Source: CAWGGS01 sp963822095
Lineage (GTDB): Bacteria > Desulfobacterota > Desulfobulbia > Desulfobulbales > Desulfocapsaceae
Direction of reading: 5' to 3'
Assembly (NCBI GenBank): GCA_963822095.1
Contig: CAWGGS010000028.1
Coordinates: forward strand, 1 to 64,000
DNA length: 64,000 bases
Position numbers and translations under genes: made by a program. Shown here piece after piece: positions 36,584 through 45,606 of the stretch. How positions within the stretch are numbered: the first letter of the stretch is position 1; each line of letters opens with the position of its first letter. The notes beneath the pieces were generated by a model. That model was not told where the DNA came from, ran no database searches, and saw nothing but the letters and a program-made list of their open reading frames with translations.

Positions 36584-37699
36584 ATGAAAGTAGGAGTTTT
36601 AAAAGAAATCAAAACAGCGGAAAACAGAGTTGCCATGACCCCTTCAGGAGTTGAAACCATGCGGGCTGCGGGTCATATCGTTATGGTTGAGAAGGCGGCA
36701 GGAGTCGGAAGCAGTTTTTCCGATGAAGCCTATGCTACAGCAGGAGCCGAGATTGTAGGAAATCCAGCGGATATTTATGCCCAATCCGATATGGTCATGC
36801 ATGTCAAGGAGCCTCAGCCTTCAGAGTACGATCTTATCCGCAAGGGACAGATCGTTTTCACCTATTTTCATTTCGCGCCAAACGAGCCTTTAACCCGCGC
36901 CATCATGCAAAGCGGCTCGATTGCCGTTGCCTACGAGACAGTGGAAGGAAGCAAAAATGATCTGCCGCTTCTAACCCCGATGAGCGAGGTTGCAGGGAGG
37001 ATGTCGATCCAGGAGGCCGCAAAATATCTCGAACGCTCCTTCGGTGGGCGAGGTATCCTTCTCGGAGGGGTGACCGGGGTCGGTCCTGCTACCGTTGTGG
37101 TCATCGGTGGCGGAATCGTCGGTACCAATGCCGCCCAGATGGCATGTGGTCTGGGGGCCAAGGTCTATCTCCTCGACATGAATCTGGAAAGGCTCCGTTA
37201 TCTCTCGGAGGTCATGCCGAAAAACTGTTTCCCGATGATGAGCAATCCGGCACTTCTTCGTGAACTGGTCCTTTCCGCCGATGTGGTCATCGGCGCAGTC
37301 CTGGTTGCCGGAACAAAAGCACCGAAGCTTGTTACCCGTGACATGCTGAAGCAGATGAAAAAAGGATCGGTCATTGTTGATGTGGCCATCGACCAGGGTG
37401 GCTGCTTTGAAACCTCCAAAGCCACGACCCACACCGACCCAGTCTTTGAAATTGACGGCGTCATCCATTATTGCGTTGCCAATATGCCGGGAGCGGTTCC
37501 CGTCACCTCCACCATGGCCTTGACCAATGCTACTCTCCCCTACGCCCTGCAAATTGCCGACAAGGGATGGAAGCAGGCAGCAATCGAAAATCATGGGATA
37601 AAAACAGGTCTCAATATAGTAGACGGTAAGGTTACCTTTAAAGGTGTCGCCGATGCCTTCAACCTTGACTACACACCGGTTGAAAAAGTATTGGCTTGA
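36584..37699 (+). CDS. ald: alanine dehydrogenase
   Basis: A 371-residue NAD-dependent alanine dehydrogenase interconverting alanine and pyruvate plus ammonia. Motifs: MKVGVLKEIKTAENRVAMTP, VKEPQ (catalytic Lys), FHFAPNEPLT (His), GGVTGVGPATVVVIGGGIVG (Rossmann), and VDVAIDQGGC. Length is typical. GGAG precedes the ATG. With the upstream activator and downstream AgcS-type symporter it forms an alanine-use module. Confidence 0.96.
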   Translation: MKVGVLKEIKTAENRVAMTPSGVETMRAAGHIVMVEKAAGVGSSFSDEAYATAGAEIVGNPADIYAQSDMVMHVKEPQPSEYDLIRKGQIVFTYFHFAPNEPLTRAIMQSGSIAVAYETVEGSKNDLPLLTPMSEVAGRMSIQEAAKYLERSFGGRGILLGGVTGVGPATVVVIGGGIVGTNAAQMACGLGAKVYLLDMNLERLRYLSEVMPKNCFPMMSNPALLRELVLSADVVIGAVLVAGTKAPKLVTRDMLKQMKKGSVIVDVAIDQGGCFETSKATTHTDPVFEIDGVIHYCVANMPGAVPVTSTMALTNATLPYALQIADKGWKQAAIENHGIKTGLNIVDGKVTFKGVADAFNLDYTPVEKVLA

Positions 37700-37911
37700 G
37701 GTATTGGGTGCGGTGTATTCGAAGAGAAAAAATAAAGAGTGTAGCAACCCGTGCCAAGAGTTTCTCAACTCCTCGCCCACCGTTCATGAAAACCTCTAAG
37801 GGAAGTATGATTAAGTATATAATATGGTTATGTGGCCGTTTTCCTGTTGGTACAGGAAGACACTTTGAACCTGTAGTGAGTTGGTTATTCCCTGTGTTTT
37901 CACCCTTTGGG

Positions 37912-38010
37912 CGGATCGATATGGCCTGCTATCCCGCGTCGCTTTTGGAAAAGGCATAGACAAGTATAGCCTTTCCCAAGTCTCCTCGGCTAGCAGGCCA
38001 TCTTAATCCG
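37912..38010. repeat. long imperfect palindrome (hairpin)
   Basis: The arms CGGATCGATATGGCCTGCTA (37912-37931) and TAGCAGGCCATCTTAATCCG (37991-38010) pair at about 17 of 20 positions. An inner GGAAAAGGC pairs with GCCTTTCC. A related arrangement lies at 9461-9590. Likely a small non-coding mobile palindrome or a structured RNA, with no gene inside. Confidence 0.55.
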
Positions 38011-38258
38011 TGAAATTTGCGGGCTAGATAAGCAGGAAAAAAGCACATGATTCCACTTGAAAAAAAAATTATTCAGGCGTATAAAAATACGGATAAATTC
38101 GCTGCTGCCTGTATCTCTTCCGGGTTTTAGGTACCGGAACCGTGCGGGTTCTTGATTTTTTTCTCGACACGAAATGTCGGCAGTACAGCTCGACCAGCTA
38201 GCCTGTACAGTTTGGATCCATCGGATCCTTTTCGGCATTTCACCCAATGGTTGCATCA

Positions 38259-38296
38259 TCATGATTGCATTCGACAATGTTCGCAAGCAATCATGA
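38259..38296. repeat. perfect 10-bp inverted repeat upstream of the symporter
   Basis: TCATGATTGC and GCAATCATGA are separated by 18 bases, 47 bases before the symporter ATG. This could be an operator or a leader hairpin. No good -24/-12 promoter was found for this gene. The rest of 37700-38342 has no gene besides this and the preceding palindrome. Confidence 0.45.
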
Positions 38297-38342
38297 GTAT
38301 GTAGCCGCCATCAAATTCAACGTGAAAAGGAGGAGGAATTAA

Positions 38343-39740
38343 ATGGATTTTTTAAATGCCTTGGATAGTTTTATGTGGGGGCGGTATATGATGGCCGCAC
38401 TCTTCATCACCGGAATTGTGCTCACCATCAGGATGCGCGGCATACAGTTCAGAAAACTCGGTTACGCTCTGAAGCTTGCATTTACCGGGGCCTCTTTTAA
38501 GTCCAAATCAAAAGGCGAGGGGGATATCACTCCTTTTCAGGCTTTGATGACAACCCTGGCCTCCACGGTTGGCAACGGTAATATTGCAGGTGTTGCCACG
38601 GCCATAGCCCTGGGCGGACCGGGCGCTCCACTCTGGATGTGGATCACCGCCTTGATCGGTATGGCCACCAGGGGAACAGAGGCCATGCTGGGAGTGAAAT
38701 ACCGTCACAAAGCCGATGATGGAACCATGATAGGTGGTGCATTCTATTACCTGGAGGATGGCGCTTCCGAATATATCGGCAAAAGTTTTGGAAAAATTCT
38801 TGCCATTGCCTTCGCCCTCGCGGGCATGATCGCTGCCTTCGGGATTGGCTGCATGGTTCAATCCAACAGTGTGGCGCTCTCCGTCACCACCCTTTTCCAT
38901 TTTGATAGCGTCAACACCGCCAATATTATCATCGGAGTGATCCTGGCCGTTCTCACAGCCGTTGTCATTCTTGGTGGTGTCAGCAGGCTGGGTGCCGTTG
39001 CAGAATGGTTCGTTCCTATTATGGCCATTATCTATATAGGCGGTGGATTGATAGTCATTCTTCTTAAGATCAGCGCCCTTCCCCAGGCCGTTTCCATAAT
39101 CTTCCACGCAGCATTTTCCGGACAGGCCGCTGTCGGAGGTTTTGCCGGTGCCGCTGTTGCACAGGGAATTCAATTCGGTGTTGCCCGGGGGATATTTTCC
39201 AACGAAGCAGGACTCGGGACCGGTTCTCTGGCCCATTCAGCAGCCAAGACCTCAGATCCAGGCCGCCAAGGTCTGATCGGGATGACCGGAACCTTCATCG
39301 ACACCATCGTCACCTGCTCGATCACCGCCCTTGCCATCGTCATGACAGGTGCCTGGCAGATGACTGACCCGGCCACCGGCCATGCCTTTACCAGCACGGC
39401 CCTGACTATCACCGCCTTCAGCAGCGTTCTCGGTATCGCAGGAGGATATATTGTTACCATCGGCTCGGCCCTGTTCGGTTATTCAACCATCCTGGGTTGG
39501 TCCTACTATGGCGAGCAGTGCACGGAATATTTGTTCGGTTCGAAGACCAACATCCCCTATCGGCTGCTCTTTGTAGTTGCAACCTTCATCGGAGCCATAG
39601 CCAAACTCTCCTTCGTCTGGACCTTGTCGGACGTTTTAAACGGCTTCATGGCCATACCTAACTTAATCGGCCTGCTTGTCTTAAGCGGTGTAGCCGCGAG
39701 GACCATGAACGAGTATCTCAACAATCTCGTAAAAGAATAG
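38343..39740 (+). CDS. alanine/glycine:cation symporter (AGCS family)
   Basis: A 465-residue transporter with ~10-11 membrane spans, importing alanine or glycine with sodium or protons. Family blocks: TTLASTVGNGNIAGVATAIA, NEAGLGTGSLAHSAAKT and GAFYYLEDG. The strong ribosome site AGGAGGA is seven bases before the ATG. It follows ald by ~640 bases with its own leader, but fits the same alanine-use module. Confidence 0.93.
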   Translation: MDFLNALDSFMWGRYMMAALFITGIVLTIRMRGIQFRKLGYALKLAFTGASFKSKSKGEGDITPFQALMTTLASTVGNGNIAGVATAIALGGPGAPLWMWITALIGMATRGTEAMLGVKYRHKADDGTMIGGAFYYLEDGASEYIGKSFGKILAIAFALAGMIAAFGIGCMVQSNSVALSVTTLFHFDSVNTANIIIGVILAVLTAVVILGGVSRLGAVAEWFVPIMAIIYIGGGLIVILLKISALPQAVSIIFHAAFSGQAAVGGFAGAAVAQGIQFGVARGIFSNEAGLGTGSLAHSAAKTSDPGRQGLIGMTGTFIDTIVTCSITALAIVMTGAWQMTDPATGHAFTSTALTITAFSSVLGIAGGYIVTIGSALFGYSTILGWSYYGEQCTEYLFGSKTNIPYRLLFVVATFIGAIAKLSFVWTLSDVLNGFMAIPNLIGLLVLSGVAARTMNEYLNNLVKE

Positions 39741-39753
39741 GTCTGATTCCTTG

Positions 39754-39782
39754 GTCCCCGTCCGTTCTCTTTGGACGGGGAC
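39754..39782 (+). terminator. terminator-like hairpin after the symporter gene
   Basis: GTCCCCGTCC and GGACGGGGAC form a perfect 10-bp stem with a nine-base loop, 14 bases after the stop. The T-run is poor (only TTCCCT follows), so it may work with partner factors or only as an mRNA end. Confidence 0.6.
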
Positions 39783-40178
39783 TTCCCTCCCCTGCCCACA
39801 ACACCTGTGTCAACACAGGGCATTCCCGGTGCAGGCTCTTCTTAATCGGGAGATATCCACTCGATATGTCAGGTATCAGATAGTGTAAGAGTGCGCCCAT
39901 GTTGGTTTCCTGCCGGGCAGGATTGAGGGAGCATTGCATCGATCGCTATGTGACCGAAGGAGTAACGACATCAGGAAGCCAAAAGGATAAACAAGATACA
40001 ACAGATGAGGCTTGACAGGTCGCGCTCAGTTTAAAAAAGGCCATCGAGGCGTCACTTTCTTGCCCCTCCGACGTTTCACCCCGGCAGCCGGCTTTGCCCG
40101 CAGTTTACAGCGAGGCCAGTTGCTCCTTCCAACGCTCCCAACCGTGAACATTATGGCTTGGAAAAGATCCCCGGACAA
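39783..40178. other. gene-free stretch
   Basis: About 395 bases between the symporter terminator and the PEBP-like gene. Minus-strand codons near 40100-40150 read VHGWERWKEQLASL before a stop, possibly a remnant of a gene end. Nothing else is recognised. Confidence 0.25.
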
Positions 40179-40733
40179 TCACCGTCCATAGGTAACAATA
40201 AGCTCTGCGTTCCCGAGGGCATGCCCACTCATGTTAAAACCGACCATTGCCCCAGAGGATTCAGAATTTATCGGAAGTTTGGCTACATCCAATGCCCAGA
40301 CGGTAAAAATATATCTATGCTTTTTGGCCCCCACAGGAGGGCAGGCCCCGCCGTAGCCCGATTTCCCAAAATCGTTCCGGGCCTGAACCACCCCATCGGG
40401 CATAAAACCATTGTCCGGATTGCCGCTGTCTTCTGCAACATGATGAACACTCCTATCAATGTTCACGACCAGCCAGTGCCACCAGCCACTCTGGGTAGGA
40501 GCATCCGGATCAAAGACGGTGATAGCAAAACTTTTTGTTCCTTCTGGTTCCCCCTGCCAGGAAAGCTCCGGCGAGATATTCTCCCCACTGCAACCGAATT
40601 GGTTGTACACCTGCCGATTCGGCAACGTGCCGTTTGCTTTGAGTTCCGGGCTCGTCAACTTGAAATCACCTGCAAATGCACAGGTGCTAAAAAGTACAAG
40701 CGCCAAAACGACAAAAAAACCGATAGGTTTCAT
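40179..40733 (-). CDS. YbhB/YbcL-type PEBP (Raf kinase inhibitor-like) protein, exported
   Basis: From ATG 40733 (AAGGAAAC just upstream) 184 residues with a signal peptide ending AFA. PEBP blocks: NISPELSWQGEPEGTKSFAI, VFDPDAPTQSGWWHWL, and YGGACPPVGAKKHRY. The family binds phosphatidylethanolamine-like anions; its bacterial role is unclear. A longer start at 40871 lacks a ribosome site and is rejected. It faces the mod operon's strand but is separated by 300 bases. Confidence 0.85.
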   Translation of the reverse strand: MKPIGFFVVLALVLFSTCAFAGDFKLTSPELKANGTLPNRQVYNQFGCSGENISPELSWQGEPEGTKSFAITVFDPDAPTQSGWWHWLVVNIDRSVHHVAEDSGNPDNGFMPDGVVQARNDFGKSGYGGACPPVGAKKHRYIFTVWALDVAKLPINSESSGAMVGFNMSGHALGNAELIVTYGR

Positions 40734-41035
40734 GTTTCCTTCCCTCCCCTCTGTTGGATTCTGATAACATTTCAGGACCTTGGAAGTCCTTTGGCACTGA
40801 ACTGTAAAAGTCCAGAGAGCCTCCTGCTGACTTTCGAAAACACGGCAACAGCATTGAGCCAAATTCGCCAATCAAAAAAATGGTACCGCTTCTTCTATTG
40901 TGCAGAAAAATTTTAAGTTATCAAGTAGGAATCGATAATTATCTGAAAATATGACGAATACACCCCCTCGTTCTCAAAAAGACCTGACTGCCAGGAACGG
41001 CCGTTACCACCCTCATTCCCGTCGACTATGTCCGC

Positions 41036-42118
41036 TTACCTGATCGCAGAATGCGATACCGATACGCTTTTGATCATGGCGAAGATTCGGGATCCCGGCT
41101 TCAATTCCAGGTCCTGCAGGGCCGACAGGGTAATTCGAGCCGACAGAGGGCAGCCGATATCCAGCCGAACATCCACCAGCGGACCTTCGTCTGTAAAGAC
41201 GTCCTTTACCGTAGCCGGCAGAATATTCTGCACACTCGTACGCCTTGGCGGATCCAGAGCAAGAGCCACATTCCGTGCCTTGATCCTCACCCGGACCCGG
41301 GTTCCGACTGGAGATTCCAGCTGGGGAACCCGAAACATACCACCATTAAAACGCAGCTCCGAAAGTCCCTTGGTCCGATCATGGGAGGTAACCGTGGTTG
41401 ACAGCATCACTCCGCCATCGGCATACCCGATAAGATGTGCCAGATCGCGGCGTTCGACAACATCTTCGATCGATCCCGTTGCCGCGACTTTTCCTGCATC
41501 CAACACCACCATGGAATCGGCAAGGGCGAAGATCTCCTCCAGAGAATGGCTCACGTAAATTATCGGAAGAGAGAAGCTCTGTGAGAGTTTGGCAATAAAG
41601 GGAAGGACCTCATCCTTGCGGGCATCGTCAAGAGAGGCAAGCGGCTCGTCCATCAGCAATAGAGACGGACTGGTAAGAAGGGCCCGGCCAATTGCCACCC
41701 GTTGCTTTTCTCCACCCGAGAGTCTTGCCGGGCGGCGTTCAACCAAATGTTCCAGACCCAGCAAGTGAACAACCTCGTCGAAATGGACATAGCGTCTTTT
41801 TTTGTCTGTCAGATGCATTCCGAACGTAAGATTTGCCTGTACCGAAAGATGGGGGAAAAGTCGTCCCTCCTGAAAAATATAACCGATACGGCGCCGTTCC
41901 GGGGAGAGATCGACACCGGCAGCTGAATCAAAAAGACAGCGTCCACCTGCAATAATTCGGCCTTGGTCCGGGCGTGACAGACCTGCAATCATATTGATGA
42001 TAGATGTCTTGCCGGTCCCGGAAGAGCCGAAAATGGCCGTAACTCCGACCTCCTCCGACTGGAAGGCCGCATCAATGGAAAAATTTCCCTGACGTCGCTT
42101 GACATGAATATTGAGCAT
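41036..42118 (-). CDS. modC: molybdate (tungstate) ABC transporter ATPase ModC
   Basis: A 360-residue ATPase. Walker A FGSSGTGKTS, signature ARLSGGEKQRV, Walker B LLLMDEPLASLD and the H-loop VSHSLEE; then a C-terminal MOP/TOBE domain (residues ~290-355; VRIKARNVALALDP). This binds oxyanion for feedback in ModC proteins. ATG at 42118 gives MLNIHVKRRQ. It closes a three-gene minus-strand operon modA-modB-modC. Confidence 0.93.
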   Translation of the reverse strand: MLNIHVKRRQGNFSIDAAFQSEEVGVTAIFGSSGTGKTSIINMIAGLSRPDQGRIIAGGRCLFDSAAGVDLSPERRRIGYIFQEGRLFPHLSVQANLTFGMHLTDKKRRYVHFDEVVHLLGLEHLVERRPARLSGGEKQRVAIGRALLTSPSLLLMDEPLASLDDARKDEVLPFIAKLSQSFSLPIIYVSHSLEEIFALADSMVVLDAGKVAATGSIEDVVERRDLAHLIGYADGGVMLSTTVTSHDRTKGLSELRFNGGMFRVPQLESPVGTRVRVRIKARNVALALDPPRRTSVQNILPATVKDVFTDEGPLVDVRLDIGCPLSARITLSALQDLELKPGSRIFAMIKSVSVSHSAIR

Positions 42119-42128
42119 AAATCCGCCT

Positions 42129-42827
42129 TCAGCCACTCTTGCGTTTAGCAAAACGTTTGGCCTGAAGCTCAGAGGCCATGAGAGCAACGATGCCGATGGC
42201 CACCGAAAGAACACACAGACGCATGGCCCCATGTTCGCCGTTAGGAACCTGGGTCAAGGTGTAGAGGGCGAGGGGCAGTGTCTGGGTTTGCCCCTGGATA
42301 TTGGAGACAAAGGTGATCGTAGCGCCGAATTCACCGAGACTGCGGGCAAAGGCCAGAACAGTACCTGCCACGATCCCCGGCATGATCAAAGGCAAGGTAA
42401 TGGTAAAAAATACCCGCAACGGTCTCGCACCCAGAGTTCGAGCGGCAGCCTCCAACCCCCGATCGACCTCCTCAAGGGAGAGCCGTACTGCCCGCACCAG
42501 CAAGGGAAAGGCCATAACTGCGGCAGCCAATGCCGCCCCCTTCCAGTTGAAGGCCAATGTGATTCCGAGACTGTGATACAACCAGGCCCCCACAACACCC
42601 CTGCGTCCGAACACCACCAGGAGCAGATAGCCAATTACCACCGGAGGCAAGACCAGCGGCAAATGGATCATGCTGTTCAATAGGGCCTTGCCGGGAAACG
42701 AAAGACGGGCCAAAACCCAGGCAGTTAGTATCCCTGCCGGCAGGCTCATCGCCACGGCCCAAAATGAAACCCAAAGACTCAGCCTCAAGGCCTCGATTTC
42801 CAGAGGTGTAAGAGAAAAAAGATTCAT
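42129..42827 (-). CDS. modB: molybdate ABC transporter permease ModB
   Basis: A 232-residue permease with five to six spans. The EAA-type loop is EEVDRGLEAAARTLGA, where it meets ModC. Overlaps the modA stop by four bases and precedes modC by ten, so it is translationally coupled. Transports molybdate or tungstate. Confidence 0.92.
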   Translation of the reverse strand: MNLFSLTPLEIEALRLSLWVSFWAVAMSLPAGILTAWVLARLSFPGKALLNSMIHLPLVLPPVVIGYLLLVVFGRRGVVGAWLYHSLGITLAFNWKGAALAAAVMAFPLLVRAVRLSLEEVDRGLEAAARTLGARPLRVFFTITLPLIMPGIVAGTVLAFARSLGEFGATITFVSNIQGQTQTLPLALYTLTQVPNGEHGAMRLCVLSVAIGIVALMASELQAKRFAKRKSG

Positions 42828-43609
42828 TTGCCAACCACAAACCCGTATCGTTTAAAAACCGCTTTCGCTTCAGGGCCTTGCAAAAAAGCAAAGAATCGCT
42901 CTACCACCGGGCTGAGCCTTCCGGCGACGGCAGCCACCGGGTAAACAATGGGCGGATGGCTGTTATCCGGAAAGATCCCGACTATCCTGACCTTGGAAGA
43001 GATGGCAGCATCGGTGGCATAGACAATGCCGAGAGGTACCTCTGCCCGCTCCACCAGTACAAGAGCTGCCCGGACGTCCTTTGCTCCGGCCACCTTTTTA
43101 GACACATCCGCCCAAACCCCAAGATTCTCCAAAGCCGCCTTGCCGTAAATACCTGCCGGCACGTGGGAAGGATCTCCCATGGCCAGCTTGCCGTCAGCCA
43201 GCAATCCGGCAAGATTGAAGTGACTTGTGATGCGTACATGATCCAACCGGCTGTCCTTCGGGGCGATCAATACGATATGATTGCCCAGCAAATCCTTTCG
43301 GCTCGCCGAAACGATCATTTTTTTCGCCTCCAGGTAATCCATCCATTTTTCATTTGCCGAGATGTAGATATCTGCCGGTGCCCCGTTTTCAATCTGTTTG
43401 GCGAGGGTTGAAGAAGACGCATAGGAGGGCACGAATTCTCCCAATTTCTTTTTCATAAAGAGTTTACCGATGGCACTCATGGCATTGGTGGTTGAGGCTG
43501 CGGCAAAAACCGTCACCCTATCCGCCGCTGCGCAGTCATTTATTGATGCCTGAAATACGAGTGTTACAAACATCGAAAAGATCCAAAACCTCCTTGCCCA
43601 TCTCATCAT
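42824..43609 (-). CDS. modA: molybdate-binding periplasmic protein ModA
   Basis: About 262 residues with a signal peptide (cleavage near CAAA). ModA motifs: VFAAASTTNAMSAIG, SYASSSTLAKQIENGAPADI, then GDPSHVPAGIYGK and GIVYATDA. It delivers the oxyanion to ModB. ATG 43609 has AAGGAG five bases upstream; a start at 43702 is rejected. The promoter lies in the ~260-base gap shared with the divergent regulator. Confidence 0.93.
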   Translation of the reverse strand: MMRWARRFWIFSMFVTLVFQASINDCAAADRVTVFAAASTTNAMSAIGKLFMKKKLGEFVPSYASSSTLAKQIENGAPADIYISANEKWMDYLEAKKMIVSASRKDLLGNHIVLIAPKDSRLDHVRITSHFNLAGLLADGKLAMGDPSHVPAGIYGKAALENLGVWADVSKKVAGAKDVRAALVLVERAEVPLGIVYATDAAISSKVRIVGIFPDNSHPPIVYPVAAVAGRLSPVVERFFAFLQGPEAKAVFKRYGFVVGK

Positions 43610-43781
43610 ATCGTCTCCTTGTTCCATTTTTAGAGCATTCAAAACAAAGACCTCAAAACAACGGGCTGGACTCCCGGTAAAAAGCCACCACACAGAAGGC
43701 ACCCGTTGACATTAATCCGATGAATGCGGTACATTGTAGTTTACAGACAACATTTTGTTTTTTCTAAGCTACATAATTGCG

Positions 43782-43801
43782 TTTATAATTGTCAATATAA
43801 A
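43782..43801. promoter_or_regulatory. candidate operator between modA and the regulator
   Basis: TTTATA (43782-43787) and TATAAA (43796-43801) form an inverted repeat with an eight-base spacer (ATTGTCAA). The layout resembles oxyanion-regulator boxes. It lies between the divergent modABC operon and the XRE-type gene at 43869, about 170 bases from modA. The binding protein is inferred to be the XRE/PBP regulator. Confidence 0.35.
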
Positions 43802-43868
43802 TTTTAAAACGTCATTCCAGCGGCCCCTCCCGGGAACGCGCCACGTGTGAGACAAGAGAGGATCTCCG

Positions 43869-44144
43869 ATGAAGACCAAGGACGAAGGGATACGCTGCCA
43901 TCTGAAATCGTTCAGGCAGGCAAAAGGGTTTTCGCAGCAGCACCTGGCCGGACTGGTAAAGGTGAAAAGGCAGGCTGTCTACGATATCGAGTCGGGGAAA
44001 TATATGCCCAATACGGTCCTGGCATTGCGACTGGCCAAGTACCTGGATTGCAAAGTTGAGGATCTTTTCTCCATGGAAGACAGCGAGTCCGACACATCCG
44101 ATCACCCTTCCAGAGGGCAGGCCCCAGACAAAATCCCGGGTTAG
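43869..44144 (+). CDS. XRE-family HTH regulator (DNA-binding half)
   Basis: A 91-residue HTH protein: LKSFRQAKGFSQQHLAG then KRQAVYDIESGKYMP and LAKYLDCKVEDLF are typical of the XRE fold. In related genomes this HTH is fused to a PBP-like domain; here its TAG at 44142-44144 overlaps the next frame's GTG by one base. It is divergent from modABC and is the likely regulator of that operon, acting with the following gene. Confidence 0.75.
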   Translation: MKTKDEGIRCHLKSFRQAKGFSQQHLAGLVKVKRQAVYDIESGKYMPNTVLALRLAKYLDCKVEDLFSMEDSESDTSDHPSRGQAPDKIPG

Positions 44145-44989
44145 TGGCGGCAAGGATTCGAAACCGACTGGTCGGCTATCCTCTGTGTGGGAAGAGTTCG
44201 CTCAATGACGGCTTTCGCGCTGCAGACGGCATAGTCTCTCCCGATCGCGACACTGTCAGTCTTTTCTGCTCGGAAGACAGCCTTGACAATACCCTCATGC
44301 TCCATGGCTGCGATCCGGCCTTTTCCATCCTGGCCGCCCATGTCTCCCGTTTTGCCAAAGAGCTGCGCCTCCACTGCCGGTTCGCCTCCAGCCACAAGGC
44401 CCTGCAAGGACTGGCCGCGGGTTTTGCACACCTGGCAGGAACGCACCTGCACAACAAGCAGAAGGGGGAGGAAAACGTGACGCTGGTCCGCAATCTCCTG
44501 GGCCCGACAAAAAGCACGGTCATTGCCTTTTCCCTGATGGAGGAAGGCTTGATGGTTGCACCTGGGAATCCTCGAAACATTCGAAACGTTGCCGACCTGG
44601 CCGGCGGAGGAATAAAACTTATCAATCGGGAACCGGGCGCTGCCCTGCGCACCCTACTGGACGACTACCTTGACCGTCTCAACGTCTGCCATCAGGATAT
44701 CGTCGGTTATGCCGATACGGTTTCCGGTCATGTCGAAGGCGCCAGGATGGTTGGGTTCGGCTTTGCCGATGCCGCCATGGGGCTCCGGGCTGTGGCTGAT
44801 TTTCATGGCCTGGATTTCGTTCCCATGGAAACTGTCCGTTGTGATCTGGTCGTTCCAAATGATCTCTTGCACAATCCTGCCGTCGACATCGTCTTAAACG
44901 TCCTGCAGGGGAAAAAATTCAGGCAGGAACTTTCAGCCCTTCCCGGCTATACGTCCTCTCTTACCGGTACGGTGACGGCCAGGACATAA
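44144..44989 (+). CDS. PBP-like ligand-binding domain, probably sensor half of the mod regulator
   Basis: A 281-residue protein of the PBP_like type, starting at GTG 44144. Blocks: RLVGYPLCGKSSLNDGFRAA, GEENVTLVRNLLGP, GLMVAPGNPRNI, GIKLINREPGAALRTLLDD and GFADAAMGLRAVADFHGLDF. The same domain is fused to MoeA at 49430-51352 in this window. It would bind molybdate, tungstate or a pterin and pass the signal to the HTH half, whose gene overlaps it by one base. The split may be genuine coupling or a frameshift separating a fused protein. Confidence 0.7.
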   Translation: MAARIRNRLVGYPLCGKSSLNDGFRAADGIVSPDRDTVSLFCSEDSLDNTLMLHGCDPAFSILAAHVSRFAKELRLHCRFASSHKALQGLAAGFAHLAGTHLHNKQKGEENVTLVRNLLGPTKSTVIAFSLMEEGLMVAPGNPRNIRNVADLAGGGIKLINREPGAALRTLLDDYLDRLNVCHQDIVGYADTVSGHVEGARMVGFGFADAAMGLRAVADFHGLDFVPMETVRCDLVVPNDLLHNPAVDIVLNVLQGKKFRQELSALPGYTSSLTGTVTART

Positions 44990-45057
44990 TGCTGCAAGCT
45001 CTGACAGGACGTTCCAACGGACTTTTCAAACCCTGGTCCATAAGAAGGCGGGACGAC

Positions 45058-45606
45058 TCAAAGAGCTCTTTTCCGGATCGTCTCCATATCGATTGCCGCC
45101 TTCAACATCCGGAACAGCTCACGATAATGGACCTTGTTTCTGGTTCTGACGAACTGGTAAACGGACTTCCTCAGTTCGTTTGCAGTAAGACCTGAGTATT
45201 CCGAAACAGTCCGCTCAATGAGCTCGCTTTCCCAGACAGGCTCCCAGGGAATCTGCATCTGCAAACTTTGCTGGTGATCGTCCATGGCCTCGTTGATCAT
45301 CGCATCCCGGAGCCGTTCAGCCTCGTGAAAGGCCTCTTTTTCCAGGATATTCGAGCCTTTCCTCTCCGTCAAAAAGGTATAGATATCGTCCAGAGGCTCC
45401 TGCCGCATCACCTTGGCAAGATACTTGATCTGTCTCTTCCGCGCTCCGCCCTTGAGCCCTCGGCAGGCGATGATCTCCTCACGGACCTCGGCGCTGCCCG
45501 GAAATTCCCGCAGATCACTGTTCGACAGCTCAGCTAAAACCGCAGCAGCCTCCTCAATTCTTTTGAAGACACGCTTCATCTCAGATTTACTCAGTTTTTC
45601 AGCCAT
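45058..45606 (-). CDS. darP: DarP/YjgA-like 50S ribosome-associated protein
   Basis: About 182 residues, starting MAEKLSKSEMKRVFKRI. Highly charged, helical, matching DUF615 (YjgA/DarP), which joins late 50S ribosome assembly. Blocks: RQIKYLAKVMR, NEAMDDHQQ, QFVRTRNKVHYRELFRMLK. It overlaps the gpmI end by eight bases, so the pair is likely co-transcribed. Confidence 0.75.
   Translation of the reverse strand: MAEKLSKSEMKRVFKRIEEAAAVLAELSNSDLREFPGSAEVREEIIACRGLKGGARKRQIKYLAKVMRQEPLDDIYTFLTERKGSNILEKEAFHEAERLRDAMINEAMDDHQQSLQMQIPWEPVWESELIERTVSEYSGLTANELRKSVYQFVRTRNKVHYRELFRMLKAAIDMETIRKRAL

Noticed and set aside
38013..38342. Sigma-54 promoter before the symporter
   Set aside because: GG and GC dinucleotides with ten-base spacing were not found; candidates had 16-17 base spacing.
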